Made by a program: the position numbers and the translations under genes
The notes under the pieces: generated by a model
What the model was told of the DNA's origin: nothing
The model's input: the letters and a program-made list of their open reading frames with translations, nothing else
The model's database searches: none
Part shown: piece after piece, positions 27,144-34,963 of the stretch
How positions within the stretch are numbered: the stretch's first letter is position 1
Layout of the letters: each line of letters begins with the position of its first letter
NCBI GenBank assembly: GCA_020627655.1
Contig: JAHDGM010000019.1
Coordinates: 1 to 49,239 of the forward strand
Origin: Hellea sp.
Lineage (GTDB): Bacteria > Pseudomonadota > Alphaproteobacteria > Caulobacterales > Maricaulaceae
Reading direction: 5' to 3'
DNA length: 49,239 nucleotides

Positions 27144-27497
27144 TCAAGTGGCGAGGAGTGAATGCGTTAGTAATATACTCAGAGTGCCGAACCCGATCCA
27201 GGATATATGTTTACCTTTAGAGGCAAACAGCGCGATTAGGGCGGATATCCCGAATGTTACTGCCATGATCAATATGAAGCTTTTACGGCTTTGAGCAGGA
27301 TAGAAGTGCATGGCCAGAAATTGAGCCGCAATAGCAAACCAGAAGAGTGTGGTGATATGCCATCCAACGCGCATCAGGCGTTTAATATAGGGCGGAGCTG
27401 TATCGCGGGTCATGAGCGGGCCGATGACAGTCTTTTCCCCTAAAATTGAATGAACTAAACCAATTGTTATTATGATTAGAGCTGTTGCCAAAAACAT
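27144..27497 (-). CDS. Small integral membrane protein of the DUF4166 operon
   Basis: ATG 27497 lies one base after the stop of the preceding gene (TAAaATG) with AAGGAAC as ribosome binding site; a longer frame to 27560 is only read-through of that gene. The 117 residues contain four hydrophobic segments: MFLATALIIITIGLVHSIL, ITTLFWFAIAAQFLAMHF, SFILIMAVTFGISALIALFA and IGFGTLSILLTHSLLA. A short basic loop (RDTAPPYIKRLMRVGWH) follows the first helix. No family is recognised. Coupling suggests it works with the SDH-like/DUF4166 protein. Confidence 0.82.
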   Translation of the reverse strand: MFLATALIIITIGLVHSILGEKTVIGPLMTRDTAPPYIKRLMRVGWHITTLFWFAIAAQFLAMHFYPAQSRKSFILIMAVTFGISALIALFASKGKHISWIGFGTLSILLTHSLLAT

Positions 27498-27498
27498 T

Positions 27499-29154
27499 TT
27501 AAGTTCCTTGCTGAGTGAGCCAGCCTTTATAACTAGCGATACGCCCAATAATCGGTACATTTAAAGTAACATGGAAAATGAATTTGCCGTCTTGTTCGGT
27601 CTCATAGGTTTCCCCGCCCGGCAACAGAAATTGTGGCATTGGAATTCCAAGAAAAAACCATCGCCGCGGGGTGAAATAGAGGCGGTCACCTTTTATAGTT
27701 AGGGCCATGGCAAAGCTAAGGGCCCCGAAAGTTTCCATCATCAAATGTTGATTTTTGCCTGTGCCGGCTTTGAGGCGACTCTTAAATTTTTGTCCGTCAA
27801 AATTCCGTTCCCAAAGCTCGCCATTTTTACCGGGTGTGATTGTTACGGTAACGGGGAGGTTTCCGGATTTAACGCGAATTCCGGCTATCAAACCGGCCAA
27901 TTTTCCCAGTAAGTTGGAGGGGCCTTGCACTTCAGCTTGACCGCACCAGACTTGCGGCTTTGTTGGTGAATGAAGTGCGCGAACAGTTTTTGGTAAGTTA
28001 TTGAAAGTACTGCAAAGTATATGTTCAAATTCATGATATGATTGTTTGTTGGCGATCCGCCAGCCATAGCGAATATCCCTCGTGGCAAAAAATGTTTTGA
28101 AATTATCCAGTTCAACTTCCTTATCGGCTATGCGCGCGCCGGTTGCGGGCGTGTCACCCGCGGCCCATTTGGTAATTAATGCAGCGCAGGCCATGGAAGG
28201 AATAAAGGGCCCGTCTTCGCCTTCTGCGATGATGTGCCAGCTTTTTTGCATCTTTGGTCCGCGTAGTTTCACATAGAGACCACCGCGATGCTCACCATGG
28301 CTCAATCCGTTGAGCAGGCCATGGGCTGGCTTGGCCAGAAAGCTGAATTTTGGCAGGCGTAATAGAGCTCGAAATTTTGAAAATGCGACTAGGCAGCGAA
28401 GCAAATATTCTGGCTTTGTCCCGGCTCCGACCCAGCTGTCTTTTATAGAGGGATTATTCTCAGCAAAAACCTGAAGATCTGGAGCATCGACAAAAGCGAA
28501 TAGCCGGTTACGAAGCGGCATTGCGCCTGGCGGGGCGATGGTTTGCCGACGTGTATTGGTAAGAGCTTTGACAGGTTTCGACACGCCGTTCTCATAACGT
28601 GTAATGTTACTGCCAGCATAATCGAATATACCCTGAACCACGCTTAGCCCCATGCGTGCAAATGGAGAGGGCGCGACGCCGATTTCGATGCTTTGAACTT
28701 GCATATCTTTTTGAGCTTCTTTGAGAACGGCGCCGGTTAAGGCCGGGCAGGTCGACAATCCGCTAATGATCGTTAGGTTTTTCCGCTTTGCGGCCTGGTT
28801 AAATTGGGGGACGCGCATAACGAATTCCGCGCCATCAGCCAAATCCAGATAATGGACACCGGCTTTGAGGCAGGCCTTGATCACTGCATAGGAATTATCC
28901 CGCTTTAAATTAAATGGACCGGATGCGTCGACAACGATGTCTGGTTTATAGCGATTAAGCACCGGGCCAAGATCAAATTTATCAAGTTTGATAGGGATAA
29001 AACCTGCGGCGCTGCCTGATAATTGAGCGCAAAACGCCTCAGCTTTTGCGTAATTGCGACCGCCAATAAACAATGTGAGTTTTGAGTTATGGGCTAATAA
29101 TCGTGCTAATCGTCCCCCAAAAGCGCCATATCCGCCTATGATAAGGATTCTCAT
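27499..29154 (-). CDS. Saccharopine dehydrogenase-like NAD(P)-binding protein fused to DUF4166
   Basis: The N-terminus is a Rossmann fold with ILIIGGYGAFGGRLARLL (GxGxxG at G8, G10 and G13) and IVVDASGPF, as in the saccharopine-dehydrogenase NADP-binding family. The central ~250 residues follow that family's second domain. From about residue 385 the C-terminal part matches DUF4166 (NNLPKTVRALH, GELWERNFDGQKF, LYFTPRRWFFLGIPMPQFLLPG). It overlaps its upstream neighbour as ATGA. The reaction is unknown; this fold also occurs in lipid- and polyketide-modifying reductases. Confidence 0.86.
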   Translation of the reverse strand: MRILIIGGYGAFGGRLARLLAHNSKLTLFIGGRNYAKAEAFCAQLSGSAAGFIPIKLDKFDLGPVLNRYKPDIVVDASGPFNLKRDNSYAVIKACLKAGVHYLDLADGAEFVMRVPQFNQAAKRKNLTIISGLSTCPALTGAVLKEAQKDMQVQSIEIGVAPSPFARMGLSVVQGIFDYAGSNITRYENGVSKPVKALTNTRRQTIAPPGAMPLRNRLFAFVDAPDLQVFAENNPSIKDSWVGAGTKPEYLLRCLVAFSKFRALLRLPKFSFLAKPAHGLLNGLSHGEHRGGLYVKLRGPKMQKSWHIIAEGEDGPFIPSMACAALITKWAAGDTPATGARIADKEVELDNFKTFFATRDIRYGWRIANKQSYHEFEHILCSTFNNLPKTVRALHSPTKPQVWCGQAEVQGPSNLLGKLAGLIAGIRVKSGNLPVTVTITPGKNGELWERNFDGQKFKSRLKAGTGKNQHLMMETFGALSFAMALTIKGDRLYFTPRRWFFLGIPMPQFLLPGGETYETEQDGKFIFHVTLNVPIIGRIASYKGWLTQQGT

Positions 29155-29582
29155 GTGGCCAATCGTTTCTGTCTCATTTTACTGGCTTCGCGATAGGCAA
29201 CTATGCCGCAAATTGTTCCGAAGACCGTAAAGGTCATAAGTATCCCAATTGATGCGAGTGGGTCGAGGCCTAACAAAGGCGCGAAAACACTTAACATGAC
29301 TATGCCTGTAAGTAGACCAAGTACTGTCGATGTTATGGGGCCATTGAGCCCAAAAAGATTACCGAAGAACCAAATGGGGTGTCCGAACACCTGACAAGCT
29401 ATCAATGCAATCACAATTGCGTAAATCCAAATCAAGAAAACTGCAAAAAATATCCCTGGACCATATTGAAAGCTGCCTACCAGTAAGCCTGCTAAAGCTA
29501 AAACTGTGAAGAACATGCTTAAAACTGTAGACGCTCTAAGGAGGCCCATTGTTCGTTCTTCAAAGGTGAAATACAGTTTCAT
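29151..29582 (-). CDS. Four-helix membrane protein of the DUF4166 operon
   Basis: The 143-residue protein has four clear hydrophobic segments (about residues 13-37, 45-65, 84-104 and 108-130) and a basic C-terminal tail ([10 protein letters not shown]) that should lie in the cytoplasm. The ATG overlaps the previous stop as ATGA and its own stop overlaps the next ATG in the same way. No family or catalytic motif is recognised. It may anchor or transport the substrate of the linked enzyme. Confidence 0.85.
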   Translation of the reverse strand: MKLYFTFEERTMGLLRASTVLSMFFTVLALAGLLVGSFQYGPGIFFAVFLIWIYAIVIALIACQVFGHPIWFFGNLFGLNGPITSTVLGLLTGIVMLSVFAPLLGLDPLASIGILMTFTVFGTICGIVAYREASKMRQKRLAT

Positions 29583-30259
29583 ATGACGCCCTCATCACAA
29601 AACATGGCGCTTTGATTAACCAATATACCGAAAATAGGATTTTCCAATTTCAAAGTGAATTCGAACCAGCCGTCACCGTGGTCGCCATGCCCAACGGTTA
29701 GTTGGCCGGGTGTGAGCCATTTGGGCAAAGGAAAGCGAAACCGTCCGAAGCCAAGATAATATCGATCGCTCAAAAATAATAAGGCTTCGTTTTCGACCTT
29801 GAGTTTAAGGCTCATGCCAATGCCATAGCCAATATATTCAAATAGCCCTGTTGGTCCTGCGAATTGTTTTGTGCTGTGAATGACTTGGGGAAAGCCTTCT
29901 CGGCGGCCATATTGGCGAGTCCAGAACTGGCCGCCGCCTTTACGGTCTTCTGTGACGGTGACTATAGCGGCTTGATCTTCATTATCGGTGTCTAAGGGCA
30001 GGGGCGCGCCGATAATTCGAAGGATATTCGCCAGCCAAAAGCCGGCGCGGCTTAACTTTGTATACTCAATATAACCTTTATAGACGGCGCTATAACCCTG
30101 ACCGAGACGTTTGCTAAAGCGTTTCCGAACGCTTTCTGGCAGCTCAGCCCAGTTTTCTTTACCGAGCAGGCGTCGAAATCTTAAATCGACAAGAGGGCTG
30201 TCGCATGTAGATTCGCGCGCTACATACCGGTTTTCGATATGTTGCTTGTGAACCTTCAT
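29579..30259 (-). CDS. Stand-alone DUF4166 domain protein
   Basis: The 226 residues form one DUF4166 domain: [21 protein letters not shown] near the start, then [30 protein letters not shown], and [17 protein letters not shown] near the end. The same pattern recurs at the C-terminus of the enzyme encoded two genes on, so the operon carries two copies. A perfect AGGAGGATAAA ribosome binding site precedes the ATG, 9 bases after the regulator stop. There is no signal peptide. DUF4166 has no established biochemical role known to me. Confidence 0.86.
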   Translation of the reverse strand: MKVHKQHIENRYVARESTCDSPLVDLRFRRLLGKENWAELPESVRKRFSKRLGQGYSAVYKGYIEYTKLSRAGFWLANILRIIGAPLPLDTDNEDQAAIVTVTEDRKGGGQFWTRQYGRREGFPQVIHSTKQFAGPTGLFEYIGYGIGMSLKLKVENEALLFLSDRYYLGFGRFRFPLPKWLTPGQLTVGHGDHGDGWFEFTLKLENPIFGILVNQSAMFCDEGVI

Positions 30260-30268
30260 TTTATCCTC

Positions 30269-30841
30269 CTATTTTTCCTTCTTTCCGAAATTAACGAGGC
30301 CAACAATACGGTCGCCCATCTTCACAAGTTTGCTAAGGGTGCCAGAAGGCAGGCCCTGCATTTGCCTGTACCAAAGATCCATACTTGCCGTGAAATCCCG
30401 CATATCCGTTAGTCTCTTTTTTTGAACATTTGTGACGCACGGATCGTTTTTTGCAGACTCAAGGCAAAACTGTAGGGTTTGAATGGCTGGATCAATTTCC
30501 CTCGCTTTACGAACGGCCGCGATTTTACGGGCAATTTCCCAAACATCTGTATCAGCGGTAAAGTGGTCCCGTCTGTCACCCGCGATGGGCGTCCGACTGA
30601 TCGTGCCGATGGCTAGTAGTTCTTTAAGTGAATTAGATACGTTTGACCTGGCAACTCCTAAAATATGGGTAATGTCTTCGGCGTTTAGGGGTTCTTCGGA
30701 TAGAAACAAAAGCGCATGGATTTGCGCAACGGTGCGGTTCACGCCCCAGCTTGAACCCATATCGCCCCAATGCAGAATAAACCGCTGCATTGCCTCGGGG
30801 AGTTCATGTAGGGTTTTGGGGGTTTTTGTAATTTCTGTCAT
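30269..30841 (-). CDS. GbsR/MarR-family transcriptional regulator
   Basis: The 190-residue protein fits the GbsR-like group. The opening MQRFILHWGDMGSSWGVNRTVAQIHALLFLS is diagnostic of that group, followed by a winged helix-turn-helix (LNAEDITHILGVARSNVSNSLKELLAIGTISR) and the wing (DRRDHFTADTDVWEIARKI). The C-terminal ~80 residues are helical and likely dimerise. It is first in the five-gene unit. A perfect inverted repeat at 30831-30850 covers its start codon and first codons, consistent with autorepression. The ligand is unknown; GbsR of Bacillus senses choline, but nothing here supports that ligand. Confidence 0.9.
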   Translation of the reverse strand: MTEITKTPKTLHELPEAMQRFILHWGDMGSSWGVNRTVAQIHALLFLSEEPLNAEDITHILGVARSNVSNSLKELLAIGTISRTPIAGDRRDHFTADTDVWEIARKIAAVRKAREIDPAIQTLQFCLESAKNDPCVTNVQKKRLTDMRDFTASMDLWYRQMQGLPSGTLSKLVKMGDRIVGLVNFGKKEK

Positions 30842-30850
30842 AACAGAAAT
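30831..30850. promoter_or_regulatory. Inverted-repeat operator candidate over the GbsR-type start codon
   Basis: ATTTCTGT and ACAGAAAT are perfect 8-base arms around a CATA spacer that contains the regulator's start codon on the minus strand. Arm length and spacing fit a dimeric winged-helix repressor site. Binding would block transcription or translation initiation. A half-site ACAGAAAT recurs at 31004-31011, just before the divergent CitE-like gene, so both directions may respond. Confidence 0.7.
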
Positions 30851-31022
30851 ATATGAAATTGATAAAGAATCACAAGAGTGCAGATTGACGCAGCTCTTTA
30901 CCTTGGCGGTTGAAGCTGTAAAATTGATTGTAGGGGAGTGTTATTTGACCGCAAATCGCTGATTTTCTACAAGGCTATGCTTTTAGCCTGACGTAAAAAG
31001 CAAACAGAAATTAGGAAACTTC

Positions 31023-31832
31023 ATGCATCGCTCATTATTATTTGTCCCTGGCAATCGGCCTGACCGTTTTGAAAAGGCCTGCGCGTCAGCAGCAGATCTT
31101 GTTTGTATAGATCTCGAAGATGCGGTTGCGCCGCAGGGCAAGGACGGCGCGCGTAAGACAGTACTGGCTTATTTGTCTGGGACTGAACATAAGCATGTGG
31201 CCTTGCGCATAAACGGAGCTGATACTCCTTTTTATAAAGATGATGTAAAGGCTCTGTCTGCGTCTGGCTTGCGGCTACCATTTGTAATGGTGCCTAAGGT
31301 GGGAGCGCATTCAGACGTAAAGTCTCTGGACAAAGCCCTGCCGGATCGCTGCGGGTCATTCTTTGTATTGATTGAGAGTGCCAAGGGGCTTGTTAATTGT
31401 GAGGATATTTTATCGCATAAAAGGGTTGCCTATACTCTATATGGAGCCATTGATTATGCGGGGGATGTAGGCTGTGATGATGCGTGGAATACGCATCTTT
31501 ATGGCCGCTCGCGTTTGGTGGCTGCTGCTGCTGCAAATGATGTTTCGCTTTTTGACAGCCCTTATCCGGATGTGAAAGATATAGAAGGCCTTGAATACGC
31601 GACGCGAAAATCCCGCGGGCTGGGTATTTTCGCTCGCAGTGCCATACATCCAGCGCAAATAGGTCCAATCCATAAAGCTTTAGCGCCAAGTGATGCTGAA
31701 GTGGAGAAGGCTCGCCGTGTCATGGCTGCTTATGAAGCGTCTGAAGGGAACGTGGCTCTATTGGATGGTAAAATGATTGAGGCGCCTATCGTAAAAGCGG
31801 CGCAGCGCATACTTGCCTGGGATCAAAGTTAA
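31023..31832 (+). CDS. CitE/HpcH-HpaI-type CoA ester lyase
   Basis: The 269-residue TIM-barrel protein begins MHRSLLFVPGNRPDRFEKA and has VCIDLEDAVAP (metal-binding acidic strand), VALRINGADT, PFVMVPKV, VLIESAKGL with the second metal ligand Glu, LYGAIDYAGDVG and SAIHPAQIGPIH. These are hallmarks of CitE-like enzymes, which cleave or form beta-hydroxyacyl-CoA such as malyl-CoA, citramalyl-CoA or citryl-CoA. No citrate lyase partners are nearby, so it is a free-standing member. The stop overlaps that of the enoyl-CoA hydratase gene. Confidence 0.9.
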   Translation: MHRSLLFVPGNRPDRFEKACASAADLVCIDLEDAVAPQGKDGARKTVLAYLSGTEHKHVALRINGADTPFYKDDVKALSASGLRLPFVMVPKVGAHSDVKSLDKALPDRCGSFFVLIESAKGLVNCEDILSHKRVAYTLYGAIDYAGDVGCDDAWNTHLYGRSRLVAAAAANDVSLFDSPYPDVKDIEGLEYATRKSRGLGIFARSAIHPAQIGPIHKALAPSDAEVEKARRVMAAYEASEGNVALLDGKMIEAPIVKAAQRILAWDQS

Positions 31833-32614
31833 AATTTTGGTTTCCGTTTTTCCAGAAACGCTGTTCGGCCTTCATTAAAATCATCAGTGCCAAAGGCGTT
31901 GTAAAATTTCTGGATAGTCTGCTCGTTGTCTCCCCGTTGACCGTTTTGATAGGCGCCGATCATTGACTTCATCGTTTGTATGGCCTGACCGGAAAGCCCG
32001 CGGATCATATCGGTTTGGGCTGTGACTGTATCTTCCAGGTTCTCTGTTGGGCATACGTGATGAATAAGTCCCAGTGATTTTGCTTCGTGGGCGTCAACTT
32101 TGCGAGCTGTGAAAAGGAGCTCTTTGGCAGTTGGAACGCCAACGGCTTCGATTAATCTTTGGGTTTCTGTAAACGGATAGACGAGCCCAAGTTTAGCTGG
32201 CGTTATGGCTAATCTAGCGGTTTCATCAGCTATACGAATGTCGGTGCATAGCGCAATTCCGGCACCGCCGCCAACGCAAGAGCCCCTGATGGCGGCGATG
32301 GTGGGGACGGGAAAGTCTGCTAATGCATTAAATCCTGCCGCCATATCAGCGCTGGTTTTATCTGCGCTATCCAATGTGGCGTAAAGGTCGCCAAATTCAG
32401 AAATATCTGCGCCAGCACAGAAATGATCGCCTGCGCCCCGGATTATCAGGGCGCGCAATGCTGAATTTTCTGATGCGGTTGCTAAGGTTTCCGGCAGTGC
32501 TTGCCACATTGATGCGGATAGGGCATTTCGTTTTTCAGGTTGGTTAATGACCAGTTCTGAAATCTGATCGTCAACTTTTCGGATATAAAGGCGCTTTGTC
32601 ATGGAAAACTGCAT
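31829..32614 (-). CDS. Enoyl-CoA hydratase/isomerase family protein
   Basis: This 261-residue crotonase-fold protein has the oxyanion-hole strands LIIRGAGDHFCAGADISEF and ATIRGSCVGGGAGIALCTDIRIA-like motif (read as AAIRGSCVGGGAGIAL), followed by ARLAITPAKLGLVYPF. The usual catalytic Glu of hydratases after the GGG motif is replaced in this region by PAKLGL, so it may be an isomerase or another crotonase rather than a hydratase. Length is normal. The start at 32614 is the first ATG; one at 32602 is possible. It probably acts in fatty or branched-acid oxidation. Confidence 0.88.
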   Translation of the reverse strand: MQFSMTKRLYIRKVDDQISELVINQPEKRNALSASMWQALPETLATASENSALRALIIRGAGDHFCAGADISEFGDLYATLDSADKTSADMAAGFNALADFPVPTIAAIRGSCVGGGAGIALCTDIRIADETARLAITPAKLGLVYPFTETQRLIEAVGVPTAKELLFTARKVDAHEAKSLGLIHHVCPTENLEDTVTAQTDMIRGLSGQAIQTMKSMIGAYQNGQRGDNEQTIQKFYNAFGTDDFNEGRTAFLEKRKPKF

Positions 32615-32686
32615 AAAGCTCTGGGAAAAATGTGCAAATCCAAAGTGACTGGATTATATGGCGGTATGTAGAGTGGAGGGCATGTG

Positions 32687-33223
32687 GTGGTTACAGGTCA
32701 CGTATTTATAGCAACGTCTTTAGATGGGTTTATTGCCAGGGAAGATGGTTCGATTGACTGGCTTGATATGCCGGGCGTTGAGGTCGAAGACCATGGTTTT
32801 AATGAGATGATGGCATCTGTCGATGGCCTTATCATGGGGCGTGGGACGTATGAGAAGGTGTTAGAGTTTGGAGCTTGGCCCTATAACAAGCCTGTTATTG
32901 TTCTAACGAAATCCTTAAAAGCTTCAGCCATCCCAAAGCATTTGCAGGACAATGTGAGTTTTTGCTCCGATGAGCCTGAGCAGTTAATGCAGTCTTTAGC
33001 GGGTTGGAAAAGGGCTTATATTGATGGTGGAAGTGTGATTCGGTCTTTTCTATCTGCCGGCTTGATAGAAGATATGGTGTTGACCCGTATTCCTGTTTTA
33101 ATCGGAAGGGGTATCCCTTTGTTTGGGCCGTTGTTAAAAGATGTGCGGCTTCTACACATTGATACTGTAGCTTACCCATCTGGACTTGTAACGTCCCGGT
33201 ACAGGGTTGTTGCGCATGAATGA
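32687..33223 (+). CDS. Dihydrofolate reductase/RibD C-terminal-like reductase
   Basis: The 178-residue protein fits the small RibD-C family: VFIATSLDGFIAREDGSIDWL at the N-terminus, VDGLIMGRGTYEKV, KPVIVLTKSL, AYIDGGSVIRSFLSAGLIEDMVLTRIPVLIGRGIPLF at the C-terminal half. It likely uses NADPH; the substrate is unknown. Starts are GTG codons: 32684 and 32687 are both in frame, and I prefer 32687 because GGAGGG at 32675-32680 is then six bases away. It is not in an operon with the flanking genes. Confidence 0.85.
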   Translation: MVTGHVFIATSLDGFIAREDGSIDWLDMPGVEVEDHGFNEMMASVDGLIMGRGTYEKVLEFGAWPYNKPVIVLTKSLKASAIPKHLQDNVSFCSDEPEQLMQSLAGWKRAYIDGGSVIRSFLSAGLIEDMVLTRIPVLIGRGIPLFGPLLKDVRLLHIDTVAYPSGLVTSRYRVVAHE

Positions 33224-33310
33224 ACATGAAAACGCCTCATTTGCGACATATAGAGGCTTTACCGCAGGGCTGACTCGCGGCATAAGGCGGGCAAATCACA
33301 GGAAGCCGCT

Positions 33311-33718
33311 ATGTGGACTTTTATAAAACGTATTTTTACTTGGTGGAATGGTGCCACTTTTGGAACTCTGCTTCAGGTTCGCCGTAAAGGCGAAAAAATC
33401 GGCGCTGACGAATATGGCAACGTCTATTATCAAGAGCGCGGTGATAAAGGTTATGAGGGGCGTCAGCGCCGCTGGGTCGTTTATAAAGGCTATGCCGACG
33501 CTTCGCGGGTTCCCGCGGAGTGGCATGGCTGGCTCCATCATATGTATGATACTCCGCCGACTGATGAGGCTGGATTTGCTGATCACGATTGGATCCAAGA
33601 ACATCGCCCGAATATGACTGGTACAGTCTATGCCTATAAGCCCAAGGGTAGTCTTGATCGAGGCGGGGCGCGTGCCAAAGTTGCTGGTGATTATGAGGCG
33701 TGGAGCCCGGAAGGCTAA
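33311..33718 (+). CDS. NADH:ubiquinone oxidoreductase subunit NDUFA12 homologue
   Basis: This 135-residue protein matches the NDUFA12/B17.2 accessory subunit of respiratory complex I, found in mitochondria and alphaproteobacteria. It has the Trp-rich N-terminus (MWTFIKRIFTWWNG), GADEYGNVYYQER, RWVVYKG, ADASRVPAEWHGWLHHMYD and a C-terminal PKGSLDRGGARAKVAGDYEAWSPE segment. It overlaps the DUF2155 start as TAATG. It lies apart from the nuo operon, as is usual in alphaproteobacteria. Confidence 0.93.
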   Translation: MWTFIKRIFTWWNGATFGTLLQVRRKGEKIGADEYGNVYYQERGDKGYEGRQRRWVVYKGYADASRVPAEWHGWLHHMYDTPPTDEAGFADHDWIQEHRPNMTGTVYAYKPKGSLDRGGARAKVAGDYEAWSPEG

Positions 33719-34146
33719 TGCGCGCTCTATTTATTACGGGATTGTTGTTTGCGACATCTATGTCGGCAAGCGCCGAAAATATAGTTGGCGATAAAGTTGT
33801 ATTAAGAGCGCTTGATAAGGTGACAGCCACGACCGAGGATTTTACGGTCAAAGTTGGAAGTAGCTTGAACTATGGATCCTTGCGGGTCGACGTTAAACAT
33901 TGCGAGAAAAAGCCGCCGGAAGAAATTCCGCAAACTTGGGCGTTTCTGCAGGTTTTTGATACCCGTCTCAGTCCGGAAAATGAAGATGCTGAGCCCGTTG
34001 CGGGCAGTACGGCTATCATCATTGATGGGGCTGGGCGAAAGCGAGAGAAAATTTTCTCTGGATGGATGCTGGCGGAAAAGCCTGCCATCGCAGCCTTAGA
34101 GCACCCTGTCTACGATGTATGGGTTTTGGATTGTAAGGCCAGATAG
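33718..34146 (+). CDS. DUF2155 periplasmic protein
   Basis: The start is ATG 33718, coupled by TAATG to NDUFA12, and yields a signal peptide (MRALFITGLLFATSMSASA). The 142-residue product has the DUF2155 pattern: ATTEDFTVKVG, LRVDVKHCEKKPPEEIPQTWAFLQV, and IFSGWMLAEKPAIAALEHPVYDVWVLDC. Two Cys (HCEK and LDC) probably make a disulfide. It is likely periplasmic; its function is unknown, although it is closely tied to NDUFA12 and aat in alphaproteobacteria. Confidence 0.9.
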   Translation: MRALFITGLLFATSMSASAENIVGDKVVLRALDKVTATTEDFTVKVGSSLNYGSLRVDVKHCEKKPPEEIPQTWAFLQVFDTRLSPENEDAEPVAGSTAIIIDGAGRKREKIFSGWMLAEKPAIAALEHPVYDVWVLDCKAR

Positions 34147-34149
34147 CTT

Positions 34150-34758
34150 TTACTGGGCCGGGTTTGCGTGAAAGCTCGTTTTTATATTCAGGGCTGCTTT
34201 CAAAAGGTCGTGATATTCGGCGCGGATAATTTCGACAGCACCTAATGACTTTAAGTGATCCGTGATAAATTGCGTGTCGAGTAGCGTGTAGCCACGAACA
34301 TTGAGCCTTTGGATAAGGTGAAAGAGGGCGACTTTTGATGCATTCGTTGCTCTGGAGAACATGCTTTCTCCGAAAAATGCGCCGCCAATTGAAACGCCGT
34401 AAAGCCCGCCAGCTAGTTTGTCGTCTTTCCAGACTTCAACTGAGTGGGCATGTCCCATGGCATGGAGTTCATTGTATAAATAGGCAATGCCGCCATTGAT
34501 CCAGGTCTCCGGGCGTTCATTGGTTGCGCGCGCGCATTCTGAAATGACTTCAGGGAAGCAGTGGTCGTAAGTGACTTTGAACTCGCCGCGACGTATGACT
34601 TTGCTCAAAGACTTGGAGGTGTGGAAGCCGTCAAGCGGAATAATACCGCGAACATCAGGATCAACCAGGAAGATATTATTATCAGCTCTGCTTTCCGCCA
34701 TTGGGAATACGCCGCGTCTATAGCAGTCCAGCAATACGTTAGCGTCAAAGCGGTTCAT
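34150..34758 (-). CDS. aat: Leucyl/phenylalanyl-tRNA-protein transferase
   Basis: Aat adds Leu or Phe from tRNA to proteins with N-terminal Lys/Arg, creating N-degrons for ClpAPS. Diagnostic segments are LLDCYRRGVFPMAE, RGIIPLDGFHTSKSL, TWINGGIAYLYNELHAMGHAHSVEVW, LAGGLYGVSIGGAFFGESMFSRATNASKVAL and LLDTQFITDHLKSLGA. Length (202) is typical for alphaproteobacteria. It converges with the DUF2155 gene, with only three bases between stops. Confidence 0.95.
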   Translation of the reverse strand: MNRFDANVLLDCYRRGVFPMAESRADNNIFLVDPDVRGIIPLDGFHTSKSLSKVIRRGEFKVTYDHCFPEVISECARATNERPETWINGGIAYLYNELHAMGHAHSVEVWKDDKLAGGLYGVSIGGAFFGESMFSRATNASKVALFHLIQRLNVRGYTLLDTQFITDHLKSLGAVEIIRAEYHDLLKAALNIKTSFHANPAQ

Positions 34759-34900
34759 GGATTTATATGTATTCCTATTTGTGATTTCTTCAAGTCTGAT
34801 GGCCTATCTTAGGCGGTGTTCGGTTAATGTTCTCGTGAGCCGGTGAATTTAGGGTGAAAAATCAGCAATTATGCTTAATATTCCCCTAATTTGGCATTGT

Positions 34901-34947
34901 ATCCCATAAATTCCCATGTTATCCCATTCATGAGCGGCCTTATCCCA
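34901..34947 (+). promoter_or_regulatory. MraZ-box-like repeat array upstream of the dcw cluster
   Basis: TCCCA occurs at 34902, 34912 and 34922, spaced exactly 10 bases (one helical turn), with a fourth copy at 34943, 21 bases further (two turns). Its complement TGGGA matches the TGGG(A/T) repeats with 5-base spacers that MraZ binds in other bacteria. The array ends 16 bases before the mraZ ATG, so MraZ probably regulates its own operon. A TTGGCA at 34891 could be a -35 box, but no good -10 is clear. Confidence 0.75.
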
Positions 34948-34963
34948 GTCGCAGAGGGGAAAT

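Noticed and set aside
33336-33851. 171-codon minus-strand frame over NDUFA12 and DUF2155
   Set aside because: It is antisense to two well-supported genes, with no family similarity or ribosome binding site.
34759-34900. Clear sigma-70 promoter for the dcw cluster
   Set aside because: TTGGCA at 34891 is a possible -35 box, but no convincing -10 stands at the right distance.
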